A model generated the notes under the pieces. The model did not search any database and was not told where the DNA came from. It saw only the letters and a list, made by a program, of their open reading frames with translations. 64,000 bases of DNA from assembly GCF_014640635.1 (NCBI RefSeq), contig NZ_BMHI01000002.1:496001-560000 (forward strand), written 5' to 3'. The position numbers and the translations under genes were made by a program. The DNA is from Flexivirga endophytica. Lineage in GTDB: Bacteria > Actinomycetota > Actinomycetes > Actinomycetales > Dermatophilaceae. Positions 1 to 8,284 of this stretch are shown here, piece after piece. The first letter of the stretch is position 1; each line of letters opens with the position of its first letter.

Positions 1-1
1 G

Positions 2-271
2 CTGCCCAACCGCACCTTCGGCTACGGCCACTCCTTCGGTGTGCTGTCCCACTACTACGGCCGCGAGGCGGGCCTCGAGTTGCGTGAGGACATCGACACG
101 GTGCTCGAGCCCGGCATGGTCGTGTCGATGGAGCCGATGATCACCGTTCCGGACGGCGAGCCCGGCGCAGGTGGTTACCGTGAGCACGACATCCTGGTCG
201 TCGGCGACGACGGTGCCGAGAACATCACCAAGTTCCCGTTCGGCCCGGAGCGGAACATCATCAGCATCTGA
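2..271 (+). CDS. Creatinase (creatine amidinohydrolase), C-terminal part
   Basis: Only the last 89 residues are present; the gene starts before the window. The family hydrolyses creatine to sarcosine and urea in the cytoplasm, using a peptidase M24 'pita-bread' fold without metal. The visible part has the creatinase-like stretch GYGHSFGVLSHYYGREAGLE, then EPGMVVSMEP and GGYREHDIL, followed by a tail ending in NIISI. From memory this matches the C-terminus of characterised creatinases far better than generic Xaa-Pro dipeptidases. The next genes on the same strand are a deaminase and an IclR regulator, which suggests a creatine/creatinine catabolic cluster. The upstream part, with the catalytic His, cannot be seen. 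Confidence 0.85.
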   Translation: MPNRTFGYGHSFGVLSHYYGREAGLELREDIDTVLEPGMVVSMEPMITVPDGEPGAGGYREHDILVVGDDGAENITKFPFGPERNIISI

Positions 272-282
272 GGCACCGCGCC

Positions 283-308
283 GATCATCGGCACGGATCA
301 TCGGCACG
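283..308. repeat. Exact 13-bp tandem duplication in the creatinase-deaminase gap
   Basis: The word GATCATCGGCACG occurs twice head to tail (283-295 and 296-308), just ahead of the Shine-Dalgarno GGAGG of the next gene. It may be a simple slippage duplication or a paired regulator site; nothing else supports either. Confidence 0.6.
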
Positions 309-324
309 GGGAGGACGAATCACC

Positions 325-810
325 ATGGATGAGAACGAACTACGGGAGCGCTACTCGCGTGCGGCGTTCGAGGCGGCGGTCGACGCCGCCTCGGCGTCGC
401 TCGCCGACGGCGGTGTGCCGATCGGTTCCGCGCTCGAGCGGGGCGGTCAGCTGCTCGCGACCGGCCACAATCAGCGCGTGCAACACGGCGACCCCACGGC
501 GCACGGCGAGATCGACTGCCTGCGGCAGGCCGGACGGATCGGCTCGTATGACGGCACGATCCTGCACACCACCCTCGCGCCGTGCGCCATGTGCTCCGGC
601 GCGATCGTGCAGTTCGGTATCCGCGAGGTGGTGGCCGGTGAGAGTCGCACGTTCCCAGGCGAACTCGACTGGTTGCGCAGTCGTGGCGTCACGGTGCTGG
701 TTCTCGACGACGACCGGTGCGCCGGCCTGATGACGCAGTTCCAAGAACGCTTCCCGCTGGTGTGGGCCGAGGACATCGGCACGCTGCACGAGGGTCCGGG
801 CGCGAAGTAG
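325..810 (+). CDS. Cytosine deaminase-like (possible creatinine deaminase) zinc enzyme
   Basis: 161 residues, the usual size for a yeast-type cytosine deaminase. The zinc site of the cytidine/deoxycytidylate deaminase fold is complete: HGE near residue 60 supplies the His ligand and catalytic Glu, and PCAMC near residue 87 supplies two Cys ligands. The C-terminus carries LDDDRC, LMTQF and WAEDIG, typical of fungal/bacterial cytosine deaminases. The family deaminates cytosine to uracil. Because the gene follows creatinase and precedes an IclR regulator, creatinine may be the real substrate; that is inference. The start at 325 has GGAGG 11 bases upstream. Ordinary cytosine salvage is the alternative. 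Confidence 0.8.
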   Translation: MDENELRERYSRAAFEAAVDAASASLADGGVPIGSALERGGQLLATGHNQRVQHGDPTAHGEIDCLRQAGRIGSYDGTILHTTLAPCAMCSGAIVQFGIREVVAGESRTFPGELDWLRSRGVTVLVLDDDRCAGLMTQFQERFPLVWAEDIGTLHEGPGAK

Positions 811-860
811 CATCCATGGAAGTTCACACGGTGCGAGACACGGATGGGAGGGGGCAATCG

Positions 861-1616
861 ATGACGACGACACCACGTGGATCGTCGCCGGTCGCCACCG
901 CCATGGCGGTCCTGCGCTGTTTCAGCCCGGAGCGTCCGGTGCTCGGCGTCGTCGAGATCGCCGAGGAGATCGGTCTGCACAAGTCTTCGGTGTCGCGGAT
1001 GATGACGACGCTCGAGGCGGAGGACCTGGTCGAGCAGGATCCGCTGTCCAAGAAGTTCCGGCTCGGACTCGGCCTGCTGAGCGTGGCGGGCTCCCTGCTG
1101 GCGAACCTCGACGTACGGCGCGCGGCGTTGCCGGTCCTGACGGGGCTGACCGAGCGCACCGGGGAGACCAGTTCACTGGTGATCTGGGACGGGTTCGACG
1201 CAGTCATCGTCGAGCAGGTGCCGTCCGCCAATCCGATCAAGCACGCCACCGAGCTCGGCACCCGCTTCAGCACGGTCCAGGACGCGTCGGTGCGGGTGCG
1301 GCTGGCCGCGCTGCCAGAGGGGGAACGCGAGGCGTTCTTCGCCGCGGCGTCGCGCAGCCGAGCGGCATACCAGCGACTGGTCAGGGCCGACAGGGACGGG
1401 ATCGCCGTCAACAACGGCGACACGACACCCGACGAGGTCGGCGTGGCCGCGACGGTGCGTGACCATCGCGGTCGGTTGATCGCAGCGATCCTGATCGCCG
1501 TGCCGCGTTATCGCGTTGACACAGAACGCCTTTCGGCGTTGTGTGATGCGTGTCGGGGTGCTGCGGACGAGCTCACGCGCGCGCTGGGTGGCACGCCGGA
1601 GCAGCGCACGGCCTGA
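861..1616 (+). CDS. IclR-family transcriptional regulator
   Basis: 251 residues from the ATG at 861, which has GGGAGGGGG immediately upstream. An N-terminal winged helix-turn-helix (about residues 10-70, with LHKSSVSRMMTTLE as the recognition helix region) is followed by the IclR effector-binding domain. The gene lies 50 bp after the deaminase on the same strand and probably controls the creatinase/deaminase genes. IclR proteins usually bind a small-molecule intermediate of the pathway they control. An in-frame ATG at 816 could add 15 residues but has no good ribosome site. Confidence 0.88.
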   Translation: MTTTPRGSSPVATAMAVLRCFSPERPVLGVVEIAEEIGLHKSSVSRMMTTLEAEDLVEQDPLSKKFRLGLGLLSVAGSLLANLDVRRAALPVLTGLTERTGETSSLVIWDGFDAVIVEQVPSANPIKHATELGTRFSTVQDASVRVRLAALPEGEREAFFAAASRSRAAYQRLVRADRDGIAVNNGDTTPDEVGVAATVRDHRGRLIAAILIAVPRYRVDTERLSALCDACRGAADELTRALGGTPEQRTA

Positions 1617-1624
1617 CCGGGCCG

Positions 1625-2032
1625 TCAGGCCTCTCGCACCTGCCGGGCTTTCGCCGCGGTTCCGAACGACGACCAGTCCGCCTCGCCCGGGCTGCCCCAC
1701 ACGACCAGGACGCGCAACTCGTCGTCGCCGGTGTTGGTGAGGTCGTGCTCGGTGCCGGCCGCGGCGACGACGCAGTCGCCCGGTCGGATGTCGTGCACGT
1801 CGTCGTCCACCCGCATGCGCCCGGTCCCGGCGATCACCAGGTAGAGCTCCTCGAGCGGGTCCGACGTCGGATCGTGCGTATGCAATCCCTCGGACGCGCC
1901 CGGCGGCAACCGCCAGGTCTGCACCGCGACGGGAAGCCGCAGTTGCTCGAAGGCGTGCCACTGCACAGTGATCTCTCCCGAACCGCCGTGCAGTGCATGT
2001 GGGAACGCGTAGGCACCCTCTCGCTCCAGCAT
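1625..2032 (-). CDS. Cupin-domain protein
   Basis: 135 residues from an ATG at 2032. It is a small single-domain cupin: GLHTHDPTSDPLEELYLV carries the first metal-binding motif (two His and a Glu) and GDCVVAAAGTEHDLTN the second. Substrate unknown; such proteins are often isomerases, dioxygenases or sugar-binding enzymes. It ends 9 bp from the IclR gene and is convergent to it. The frame stays open further upstream (ATG at 2143), so the start is uncertain; the chosen one gives a natural MLEREG start but lacks a clear Shine-Dalgarno. Confidence 0.65.
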   Translation of the reverse strand: MLEREGAYAFPHALHGGSGEITVQWHAFEQLRLPVAVQTWRLPPGASEGLHTHDPTSDPLEELYLVIAGTGRMRVDDDVHDIRPGDCVVAAAGTEHDLTNTGDDELRVLVVWGSPGEADWSSFGTAAKARQVREA

Positions 2033-2215
2033 CACGGCAGCGTATCCGGCCGCAGGAGCCGGCCCAAGGCTGTCCGACGCCGGGAGTTTGCCAGGCCGTC
2101 GCGCGACATTCGCCGGGGCGTTACGTGTGGCCCAACTCACCATGAACAGATCGACGGAGCACGTGGCGGAGTCTGCCGCGCACGCGCGAGGAGATCCGTC
2201 GATGGAGGGAAGGGC

Positions 2216-3289
2216 ATGTTCGAGAAGGCATTGGCTGAGCTGGATGTCGAGAAGTTCTGGAGGGACGGCTACGCCATACTTCCGGACGCGTACAGCGACG
2301 CCGAAGTGGAACAGATGCGCGCGGAGGCGCGCCACCACAAGCAGCACAGCAAGGGTGGGGACCTGACCAGCGGGCCGTTGCGGCATACGCTCACGGACGG
2401 GCGGATGATCTCGGTCGCCCGCAAGCTGTTGGGCACCGAGGAGATCCTGTATGGCGGTGACAGCTCCGCGACCATCAACGGCAAGATCCGTGTCTGGCAC
2501 AAGGACAACACCGACCGGCTCGACGCCGCCGCGCCCGACTGGGACAGCCGCTACACGCAGCTGCGGTTCGGCATCTACCTGCAGGACCACACCGAACACA
2601 CCGGCGGCCTGAACCTCAAGATCGGCGCGCACGACATCTGCGACCTGTCCAGTGGTCAGACGCTCTATCTCAAGAACAGCCCGCGCGACCTGCTGGTGTG
2701 GAGCATGCGGATGACGCACTCCGGCGCCGGCACGCTGCTGAAGGACCCGACCGCGCGCTTCCCGGAGCCGCACGAGTGGAACGCCTTCCCGGCGGACGAG
2801 ATCGCACCCGAGCACGAGGAGCGTATGGCGGTCTTCGCGCACCTGGGTGCCGACGACAAGCACGGGCGTCGCTACCTGGACTACCTGCGCACGCGCACCT
2901 ACATGGTCAACGGCTGGCGGGCCAACCCGTTCACGCCGGAGATCCTGGAGGAGTTGCAGGAGGCCGGCTTCACCGTTCGGGACATGCCCGCGGAGGTCAA
3001 GGACGACGAGCGGGCGGGACTCTTCAAGGAGTGGGCGCCATACCCCTATCCGGCGAAGGGCACCGGCGACTTCGTGATCGCCGGTCGACCGGGCAAGAAG
3101 TCGGCACCGGTCACGCCCGCACCGGCTGCTGCACCGGCCGCGGCGCCGGCGCCGGCGGCTGGGCCGCAGCCTGCTCGAGTGGGCCCGACGACGGCGGAGC
3201 GATACCGCGCGGCGGCCAAGCGACGACTGCGTGGAGTGGCTTCCGGCGCGCGGCGTGGGTGGCAGGAAGCGGCCCCCAAAGCACGTTGA
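2216..3289 (+). CDS. Phytanoyl-CoA dioxygenase (PhyH)-type Fe(II)/2-oxoglutarate oxygenase
   Basis: 357 residues from ATG 2216, preceded by GGAGGGAAGGG. The family couples 2-oxoglutarate decarboxylation to hydroxylation using a His-X-Asp...His iron site. Candidate ligands are in VWHKDNTD and MRMTHSGAG; GGLNLKIGAHD fits the segment between them. After about residue 290 there is a run of Ala/Pro residues and then a strongly basic tail (RYRAAAKRRLRGVAS), unusual for the family and resembling a nucleic-acid or membrane-surface binding tail. The substrate cannot be deduced; the neighbours (cupin, cold-shock protein) give no pathway. Confidence 0.7.
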   Translation: MFEKALAELDVEKFWRDGYAILPDAYSDAEVEQMRAEARHHKQHSKGGDLTSGPLRHTLTDGRMISVARKLLGTEEILYGGDSSATINGKIRVWHKDNTDRLDAAAPDWDSRYTQLRFGIYLQDHTEHTGGLNLKIGAHDICDLSSGQTLYLKNSPRDLLVWSMRMTHSGAGTLLKDPTARFPEPHEWNAFPADEIAPEHEERMAVFAHLGADDKHGRRYLDYLRTRTYMVNGWRANPFTPEILEELQEAGFTVRDMPAEVKDDERAGLFKEWAPYPYPAKGTGDFVIAGRPGKKSAPVTPAPAAAPAAAPAPAAGPQPARVGPTTAERYRAAAKRRLRGVASGARRGWQEAAPKAR

Positions 3290-3529
3290 ACGAGTAGGCC
3301 GTTCAGCCGTTGAGATCGGTCAACTCCTGGACACCTTGCGGCCACTCCGCCCGTGCTACCGTCGATCTTCGACTGCTGTTGCAGTTCCTCGTGGTGCGGC
3401 GCCCGACTCACTGTTGGGCGCCGAGTTTGTGAGCGGCGGTTCACGCATTGGGGGCATGCCTCGGCGGTCGGGTGGCCACGTAAAGTGCGCGGTCATGCGA
3501 AAAGAACAATAGATTGAGAGTTACCCCCA

Positions 3530-3733
3530 ATGGCACAGGGAACCGTCAAGTGGTTCAACGCTGAGAAGGGCTTTGGCTTCATCGCTCAGGATGGTGGCGG
3601 CCCGGACGTTTTCGTCCACTTCACCGCGATCCAGTCTCAGGGTTACCGCAGCCTCGACGAGGCACAGCGCGTCGAGTTCGAGATCACCCAGGGTGACAAG
3701 GGCCCCCAGGCGGCCAACGTCGTTCCGGTCTGA
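3530..3733 (+). CDS. csp: Cold-shock protein
   Basis: 67 residues, a complete CspA-type single-domain protein. RNP1 (KGFGFIAQD) and RNP2 (VFVHFTAI) single-strand nucleic-acid binding motifs are both present. It acts as an RNA chaperone or antiterminator in the cytoplasm. It stands alone, with a 240-bp upstream gap that would allow the long 5' leader usual for csp genes, and a strong terminator hairpin downstream. Confidence 0.95.
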   Translation: MAQGTVKWFNAEKGFGFIAQDGGGPDVFVHFTAIQSQGYRSLDEAQRVEFEITQGDKGPQAANVVPV

Positions 3734-3798
3734 TCGACCCCTTGATTTAGCAGTATGAGTTAGCAGCATCCATGGTCGGGCGCCGAACCGACCAGCAC

Positions 3799-3836
3799 AA
3801 CGCCCCGGCAGCGCGGCCAGCGCTCGCCGGGGCGTT
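3799..3836 (+). terminator. Rho-independent-type hairpin after csp
   Basis: AACGCCCCGGC (3799-3809) pairs perfectly with GCCGGGGCGTT (3826-3836); the loop is GC-rich and only a short T run follows. Placed about 65 bp after the csp stop. Confidence 0.7.
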
Positions 3837-3869
3837 CTGTCATCCCACGAAGCCCTCGCCCGGGCAGCT

Positions 3870-4180
3870 CGGCGTCGGTCGTACGTCGACACCGGGGAGA
3901 GTCGTGCACGCGGATGGGCCCGGGACCGGTCATATCTCTCCCCAGTGGGGAGCTATGACCGGTCTGACCGGCCGGGAGCGTACCGATCTCGACACCGGGG
4001 AGGCTCGTGCACGCGGATGGGCCCGGGACCGGTCATGTCTCTCCCCAGTGGGGAGCTATGACCGGTCTGACCGGCCGGGAGCGTACCGATCTCGACACCG
4101 GGGAGAGTCGTGCACGCGGAGGCCCCTGGGCGTCGGTCGTATGTCGACACTGGGGAGGCTCGTGCACGCGCCCGGGCTCA
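3870..4180. repeat. 103-bp tandem repeat (about 2.5 copies) with internal hairpin
   Basis: Units begin with TCGACACCGGGGAG at 3886, 3989 and 4092, exactly 103 bp apart; a shortened fourth start (TCGACACTGGGGAG) lies at 4144. Units 1 and 2 are nearly identical, differing at a few bases. Each full unit contains an inverted repeat, ACCGGTCAT...ATGACCGGT enclosing CTCCCC-AGT-GGGGAG, so it can fold as a hairpin. The flanking words GCGTCGGTCGTA also recur. It fills most of the 462-bp gap between csp and the convergent PBP gene. No convincing gene lies here: an open frame crosses the repeat but only follows its periodicity. Confidence 0.9.
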
Positions 4181-4195
4181 CGCGATCAGCGAATG

Positions 4196-6130
4196 TCAGC
4201 TGTTCGCGAGGGTTTTGAGGAACTTCGCGGCCACGGGTGCGGCGGTGTCGCCGCCGCTCTTGCCCTTGGGCACGTCCTCGACGAGCACGCAGAACGCGGT
4301 GTTGCCCTGCCAGCCGGTCAACCAGCCGTTGACGCCGGTCTTGCCGCCCTCGGCCCACTCGGACGTGCCGGTCTTGGCGTAGACGGGACCACCCGGGACC
4401 TTCTTGACCGCCTTCGCGGTGCCCGTCGTCACGGTCTTGCGCATCAGCGTGCGCAACTCCTTGATCGCCTTCTGGTTCAACGGTTTTGCTTTCGCCGCGT
4501 CGCCTGGCGACGGTGACGTCACGAGCGTCGGCGCGATCATCGAGCCACGTGCGACCGACCCGGACATCACCGCGACCGCGAGGGGTGAACCCTGCACGCG
4601 GCCCTGACCGAAGACCGAAACCGCTTTGTCTGTGGGGCCGTTCGCGGTCGGGACGTTGCCGTCGAACACACCGTTGACGCCGACCTGCTTGGCCCAGCCG
4701 GCGCCGAACCCGAGTGCGTGCGCAGCCTGCTGCAACTCGGTGTCGCTGAAATCCGAGGTCGCCTTCACGAACGCCGTGTTGCACGACTTGGTGAAGTCCT
4801 CGGTGAACTTCGGGTGCCCCGCCGTCTCGCCCTCGAAATTGCCGATCCGGTAGCCGTAGACGGTCACCGTCTTCGGGCACGGCACGACCGTGTCGGGGTC
4901 GAAGCCGTGCGTCAGCAGCGCATAGGTCGTCGCGATCTTCATCTGCGAACCCGGCGCGTAGCGGCCGGTCAGCGCCCGATTGATGCCGTATGTCGGTGAG
5001 TTGGCCACTGCGCTCACGCCGCCAGTCTTGACGTTGACGGCGACGATCGCGGCCGGCTTGCCCTTCTGCGACTCCAGAGCCTTCTCGGCGGCGTTCTGTA
5101 CCCGGGGGTCGAGCGTGACGGTGACGTTGCTGCCCTTCTTGGCCTTGCTGCCGAAGAGCACGTCGGAGGTGTCGGAACGCGGCGTTATCGTGAAGCCGGG
5201 TGTGGAGCGCAGTGTCTTGTCGTATTGCGCCTGCAGTCCGGACAGCCCGGCGATCTGGCCCGCGTGATATTCGTTCGGGTGCTTCTTGATCATCTCGGCG
5301 GTGACCGGTCCGACGCCGCCGAGCAGTGGCTGCGCGAAGGTGCGGCTCTCGGCGAGCGGCTGTTTGCGGCTGTTCACGACGACGCCGGTCAGGCCCTCGA
5401 CGCCGTTCTGATAGATGATGTAATCGTCCTGGCGGTAGGTGATCACCGGGATCTGCGCCTGCGAGCCGGCCTTCTTGGCCTTGTGCAGCTTGTCGACCAG
5501 GCCGGTGATGTTCAGGACATTCTGCAGTTGGCCGATCGATGCGTCGGTGGCCTTGGTCGGATCGATCGAGATGTCGTAGACCTTGCGATTGATCATGATC
5601 GCGCTGCCGTCGGTGCTGCGGATCTCACCGCGCAGGCCGGCCTCCTCGTGGACCACGAACGCGTCGGATGCCTGCAGCTTCGGGTGCCACAGCGACGACG
5701 AGGAGTCGACCTTGACGCCCCAGGTCTGGCCCTGCTTGGCCAACTCGATCGGATCGTCCCAGCTGAAGGTCCGCTTGTCGGCGAGGGACCACGCGACGTG
5801 CAGCGTCGCGGTAGCGGTGTCACCGTCGCGGTTGAACTTCGTCACATCGATCTTGATCGGACCCTTGCCGAGAGCCGCGGTGGCCGTGGCGAAGTTGGCG
5901 GCGGCTGCTTCGCCGGTGGTGCCGACGTATGTCGCCGCCCCGAGCTGGCGTGCCGACCAGTCGTGCGCGAAGTCCGTCGCTGCGGACTTCGCGGCCGAGT
6001 CCTGCTTGTTCACACTGTCGGCCTGCTGCCAATACATGTAACCGCCGGCCCCGCCCGCGATGATGAGGGCTCCCGCGGTGACTCCCAGCACTGTGCGTGA
6101 ACTCATGGCACCATCCAACCCCATCGCCAC
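4196..6130 (-). CDS. Penicillin-binding protein (transpeptidase) with NTF2-like N-terminal domain
   Basis: About 644 residues. A short cytoplasmic segment and one membrane anchor (TVLGVTAGALIIAGGAGGYM) are followed by an NTF2-like (MecA_N) domain, the PBP dimerisation domain and the transpeptidase domain. The three penicillin-binding motifs are SQMK (in PGSQMKIATTY), SCN (in KSCNTAFV) and KTG (in YAKTGTSEW). It cross-links peptidoglycan outside the membrane and resembles mycobacterial PbpA/Rv2864c-type proteins. Start choices are ATG 6130, 6124 or 6106; MSSRTVLG at 6106 would also be reasonable. It lies 48 bp downstream of the LCP gene on the same strand, consistent with a wall-assembly operon. 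Confidence 0.88.
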   Translation of the reverse strand: MAMGLDGAMSSRTVLGVTAGALIIAGGAGGYMYWQQADSVNKQDSAAKSAATDFAHDWSARQLGAATYVGTTGEAAAANFATATAALGKGPIKIDVTKFNRDGDTATATLHVAWSLADKRTFSWDDPIELAKQGQTWGVKVDSSSSLWHPKLQASDAFVVHEEAGLRGEIRSTDGSAIMINRKVYDISIDPTKATDASIGQLQNVLNITGLVDKLHKAKKAGSQAQIPVITYRQDDYIIYQNGVEGLTGVVVNSRKQPLAESRTFAQPLLGGVGPVTAEMIKKHPNEYHAGQIAGLSGLQAQYDKTLRSTPGFTITPRSDTSDVLFGSKAKKGSNVTVTLDPRVQNAAEKALESQKGKPAAIVAVNVKTGGVSAVANSPTYGINRALTGRYAPGSQMKIATTYALLTHGFDPDTVVPCPKTVTVYGYRIGNFEGETAGHPKFTEDFTKSCNTAFVKATSDFSDTELQQAAHALGFGAGWAKQVGVNGVFDGNVPTANGPTDKAVSVFGQGRVQGSPLAVAVMSGSVARGSMIAPTLVTSPSPGDAAKAKPLNQKAIKELRTLMRKTVTTGTAKAVKKVPGGPVYAKTGTSEWAEGGKTGVNGWLTGWQGNTAFCVLVEDVPKGKSGGDTAAPVAAKFLKTLANS

Positions 6131-6178
6131 GACGTGGCCGCGCGGCGGGACTGGCTGGCTTTCGTCATACGACGTGGC

Positions 6179-7819
6179 TCAGCAGGAGTCGGCGGTGTTG
6201 CTGATGGCGTTCGCCGTCGTGCTGCTCGAGCTGCTGGACGGCGTCGTGGGGGACGAGCTCGAGCTCGCCGACTGCGTGCTCTTCTTCGGCGTCGGCGCCT
6301 TCTTGTTGTGCTTGGCCGTGACCGCCTTCTTCACCAGCGCGTGGATCTTGGCGTAGTCGGGATTGTTATTGCTCTGCGGGTTGGAGATGTTGACCGACCG
6401 CATGTTGCCGCTCTTCATCTTCTGGGCGAGCGTCGCGAAGGCCGGCAGGTCGTCCTGGCTGATGTCGATGCGGATGTTGTCGGACGCCACCTGCATGATG
6501 CTCGGGAACTTCTTGACCATCTGGAACGGATTCACCTGCGAGACCAGGCTGTTGATCATGCAGCGCTGGCGACGCATCCGCTCGTCATCGCCGCTGGCGA
6601 CTCGGCTGCGGGAGTACCACAGCGCGTCGTGGCCGTTGAGCTTCTGGTAGCCCGGCTTGATGTAGCCGGTGATCGAGCCGGGCTGGATCACGCCGTTGAT
6701 GATCCGTCCGCCGATCGGGATGCCCAGCTTCGGGTCGGTGTTCGAATTCGGATCGGCCTTGACGTTGACGTAGACGCCACCCATGGCGTTGACCAGTTGC
6801 TCGAAGCCCTTGAGGTCGATGGTGGCGGTGTAGTCGATCTTCAGGCCGGTGATGCCGGTGACGGCGTCACGGGTGGCGGTCAAGCCGGGCTGCGGGTCGT
6901 CCTTCGGGAAGAGGTCCTTGTGGTCGTCCCCGGCCTGCCAGATGCTCTCCATCAGACCGGCGGCGTTGTCGGTCTGACCGGGAAGCTTGGTGAAGCCGTC
7001 CGGGTAGAGCTTGTGCAGCGGGTCGCTCTTGGGGATGGGTGCGTGACCCATGTTGCGCGGCACGCTCACCAGCACGGTGTCACCCGTCTTGGTGTCGACG
7101 CTGGCGACGATCAGCGAGTCGGGGCGCTGCTTGATGCGGTCGGCTCCGGCGTCGGAGCCGAAGAGCAGGATGTTGACGCGTGGCACGTCGGCCCAGGGGT
7201 CGCTTCCACCGCCGGGGGTCGCGGCGTCGGTGTTGGTGGTGTAGCGGTCGTGGAAGATGTTGTTGAACGCGTTGCGGGTGATCCACACGTCGTGGGCGGC
7301 ATACGCGGCCGGTGCGGCCACCACCAGACACATGATGGTGGCGAAGATGCGGTGCATCCAGCGGGTCTGGTCCGGCCAGCGCCTGCCGGTGGTCGTCAGC
7401 GCGGTCAGCACGATGCCGGCGATCCAGAGCAGGCCACCGCCGATCGTGCAGAAGAGCAGCAGCACCAGACCCTTCTTGGTGAGCAACTGTGCGGTGCCGT
7501 GGATGAGGCCGCCGCTGGAGACGATGATGCCCAGGCAGATCGCGCCGATGACGGTGACGCCGACCATGGCCAGGCCGATCATCTTGCGCTTGGTCCACAG
7601 CAGCCCGAGGCCGGGCAACAGCACCGACAGCGCGGTCAGACCGAGTGCTCGCCGGACGTCCCGCGCGCGAGCGGTGCGCACTTCCTGACGCGATCGGGCA
7701 CCGGGGCGCGCCGCAGCCTGACGCCGTACGAGCTCTCGCCGGGTGGCGATGATGGTCTCGTCCGGGTCATGGTCCGGTACATGGCGTCGTCCACCGACGC
7801 CCCCGACGTTGCCCGTCAT
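6179..7819 (-). CDS. LytR-CpsA-Psr (LCP) family cell-wall polymer ligase
   Basis: 546 residues. A basic cytoplasmic N-terminus of about 60 residues is followed by three or four membrane segments (about residues 60-180) and an extracellular LCP domain. The LCP domain contains NILLFGSDAG, SVPRNM and a Y-S-R-S-R motif (ALWYSRSRVASGDD), which bind the polyprenyl-pyrophosphate substrate. The family transfers secondary wall polymers (teichoic acid, arabinogalactan) to peptidoglycan. The C-terminal tail is Lys/Ser/Thr-rich low-complexity and ends in Cys. More than one membrane segment before the domain is a common actinobacterial variant. Confidence 0.88.
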   Translation of the reverse strand: MTGNVGGVGGRRHVPDHDPDETIIATRRELVRRQAAARPGARSRQEVRTARARDVRRALGLTALSVLLPGLGLLWTKRKMIGLAMVGVTVIGAICLGIIVSSGGLIHGTAQLLTKKGLVLLLFCTIGGGLLWIAGIVLTALTTTGRRWPDQTRWMHRIFATIMCLVVAAPAAYAAHDVWITRNAFNNIFHDRYTTNTDAATPGGGSDPWADVPRVNILLFGSDAGADRIKQRPDSLIVASVDTKTGDTVLVSVPRNMGHAPIPKSDPLHKLYPDGFTKLPGQTDNAAGLMESIWQAGDDHKDLFPKDDPQPGLTATRDAVTGITGLKIDYTATIDLKGFEQLVNAMGGVYVNVKADPNSNTDPKLGIPIGGRIINGVIQPGSITGYIKPGYQKLNGHDALWYSRSRVASGDDERMRRQRCMINSLVSQVNPFQMVKKFPSIMQVASDNIRIDISQDDLPAFATLAQKMKSGNMRSVNISNPQSNNNPDYAKIHALVKKAVTAKHNKKAPTPKKSTQSASSSSSPTTPSSSSSSTTANAISNTADSC

Positions 7820-8024
7820 TCGCCTGCCTTCACCTGGGTGCTCGTTACCGTTCCGTGATCATTGTGGATGAACGAGTCTGACCGACGAATCGTGCCGATC
7901 ACAAATCGAAGCCCCGTCACAGTAGACGCCGAAGCTTTGCGCTCGGTTGTCGGTCAGGGGCACCCGTTTTGAACTCGGGGCCATCCCTTGGGTAGCCTTG
8001 CCACGCTTCACACAGTGAGGCACT

Positions 8025-8115
8025 GGAGGCGTCGCCTAGTCTGGTCTATGGCGCCCGCCTGCTAAGCGGGTTTGGGGATAAAACCCCATCGAGGGTTCAA
8101 ATCCCTCCGCCTCCG
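8025..8115 (+). tRNA. tRNA-Ser (anticodon GCT)
   Basis: The acceptor strands GGAGGCG and CGCCTCC pair fully, with discriminator G at 8115. The anticodon stem CCCGC/GCGGG holds the loop CTGCTAA, giving anticodon GCT. A long variable arm (TTGGGGATAAAACCCC) marks a class II serine tRNA, and the T arm is GAGGGTTCAAATCCCTC. CCA is not encoded. Confidence 0.97.
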
Positions 8116-8175
8116 CGTCGAACGAGTAGAGGGCACAGTGCGCGAACGCGCACTGTGCCCTCTACTCGTTTCGAC
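8116..8175 (+). terminator. 24-bp perfect hairpin directly after tRNA-Ser
   Basis: The arms AACGAGTAGAGGGCACAGTG + CGCG (8121-8144) and their exact complement (8147-8170) are separated by only two bases (AA). One bulged base extends pairing to GTCG/CGAC. It begins one base after the tRNA. It is probably the tRNA terminator, but much longer than needed and without a real T tract. Confidence 0.75.
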
Positions 8176-8284
8176 ATCGAGAACGTGGGATTTGGGAGGA
8201 GCGCTCAAGCCGCCGAGGAACGAGGCGGCTCGAGCGCGACGGATCCCTCTGCCGACCCGACCGCGGCGGCCGCCTCGGGCGGTG

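Noticed and set aside
3870-4180. CRISPR array
   Set aside because: Repeats are directly adjacent with no unique spacers of constant length, and no cas genes are present.
3772-4218. Open frame running through the 103-bp repeat
   Set aside because: Its amino-acid periodicity shifts frame between repeat units because 103 is not divisible by three, and there is no ribosome site.
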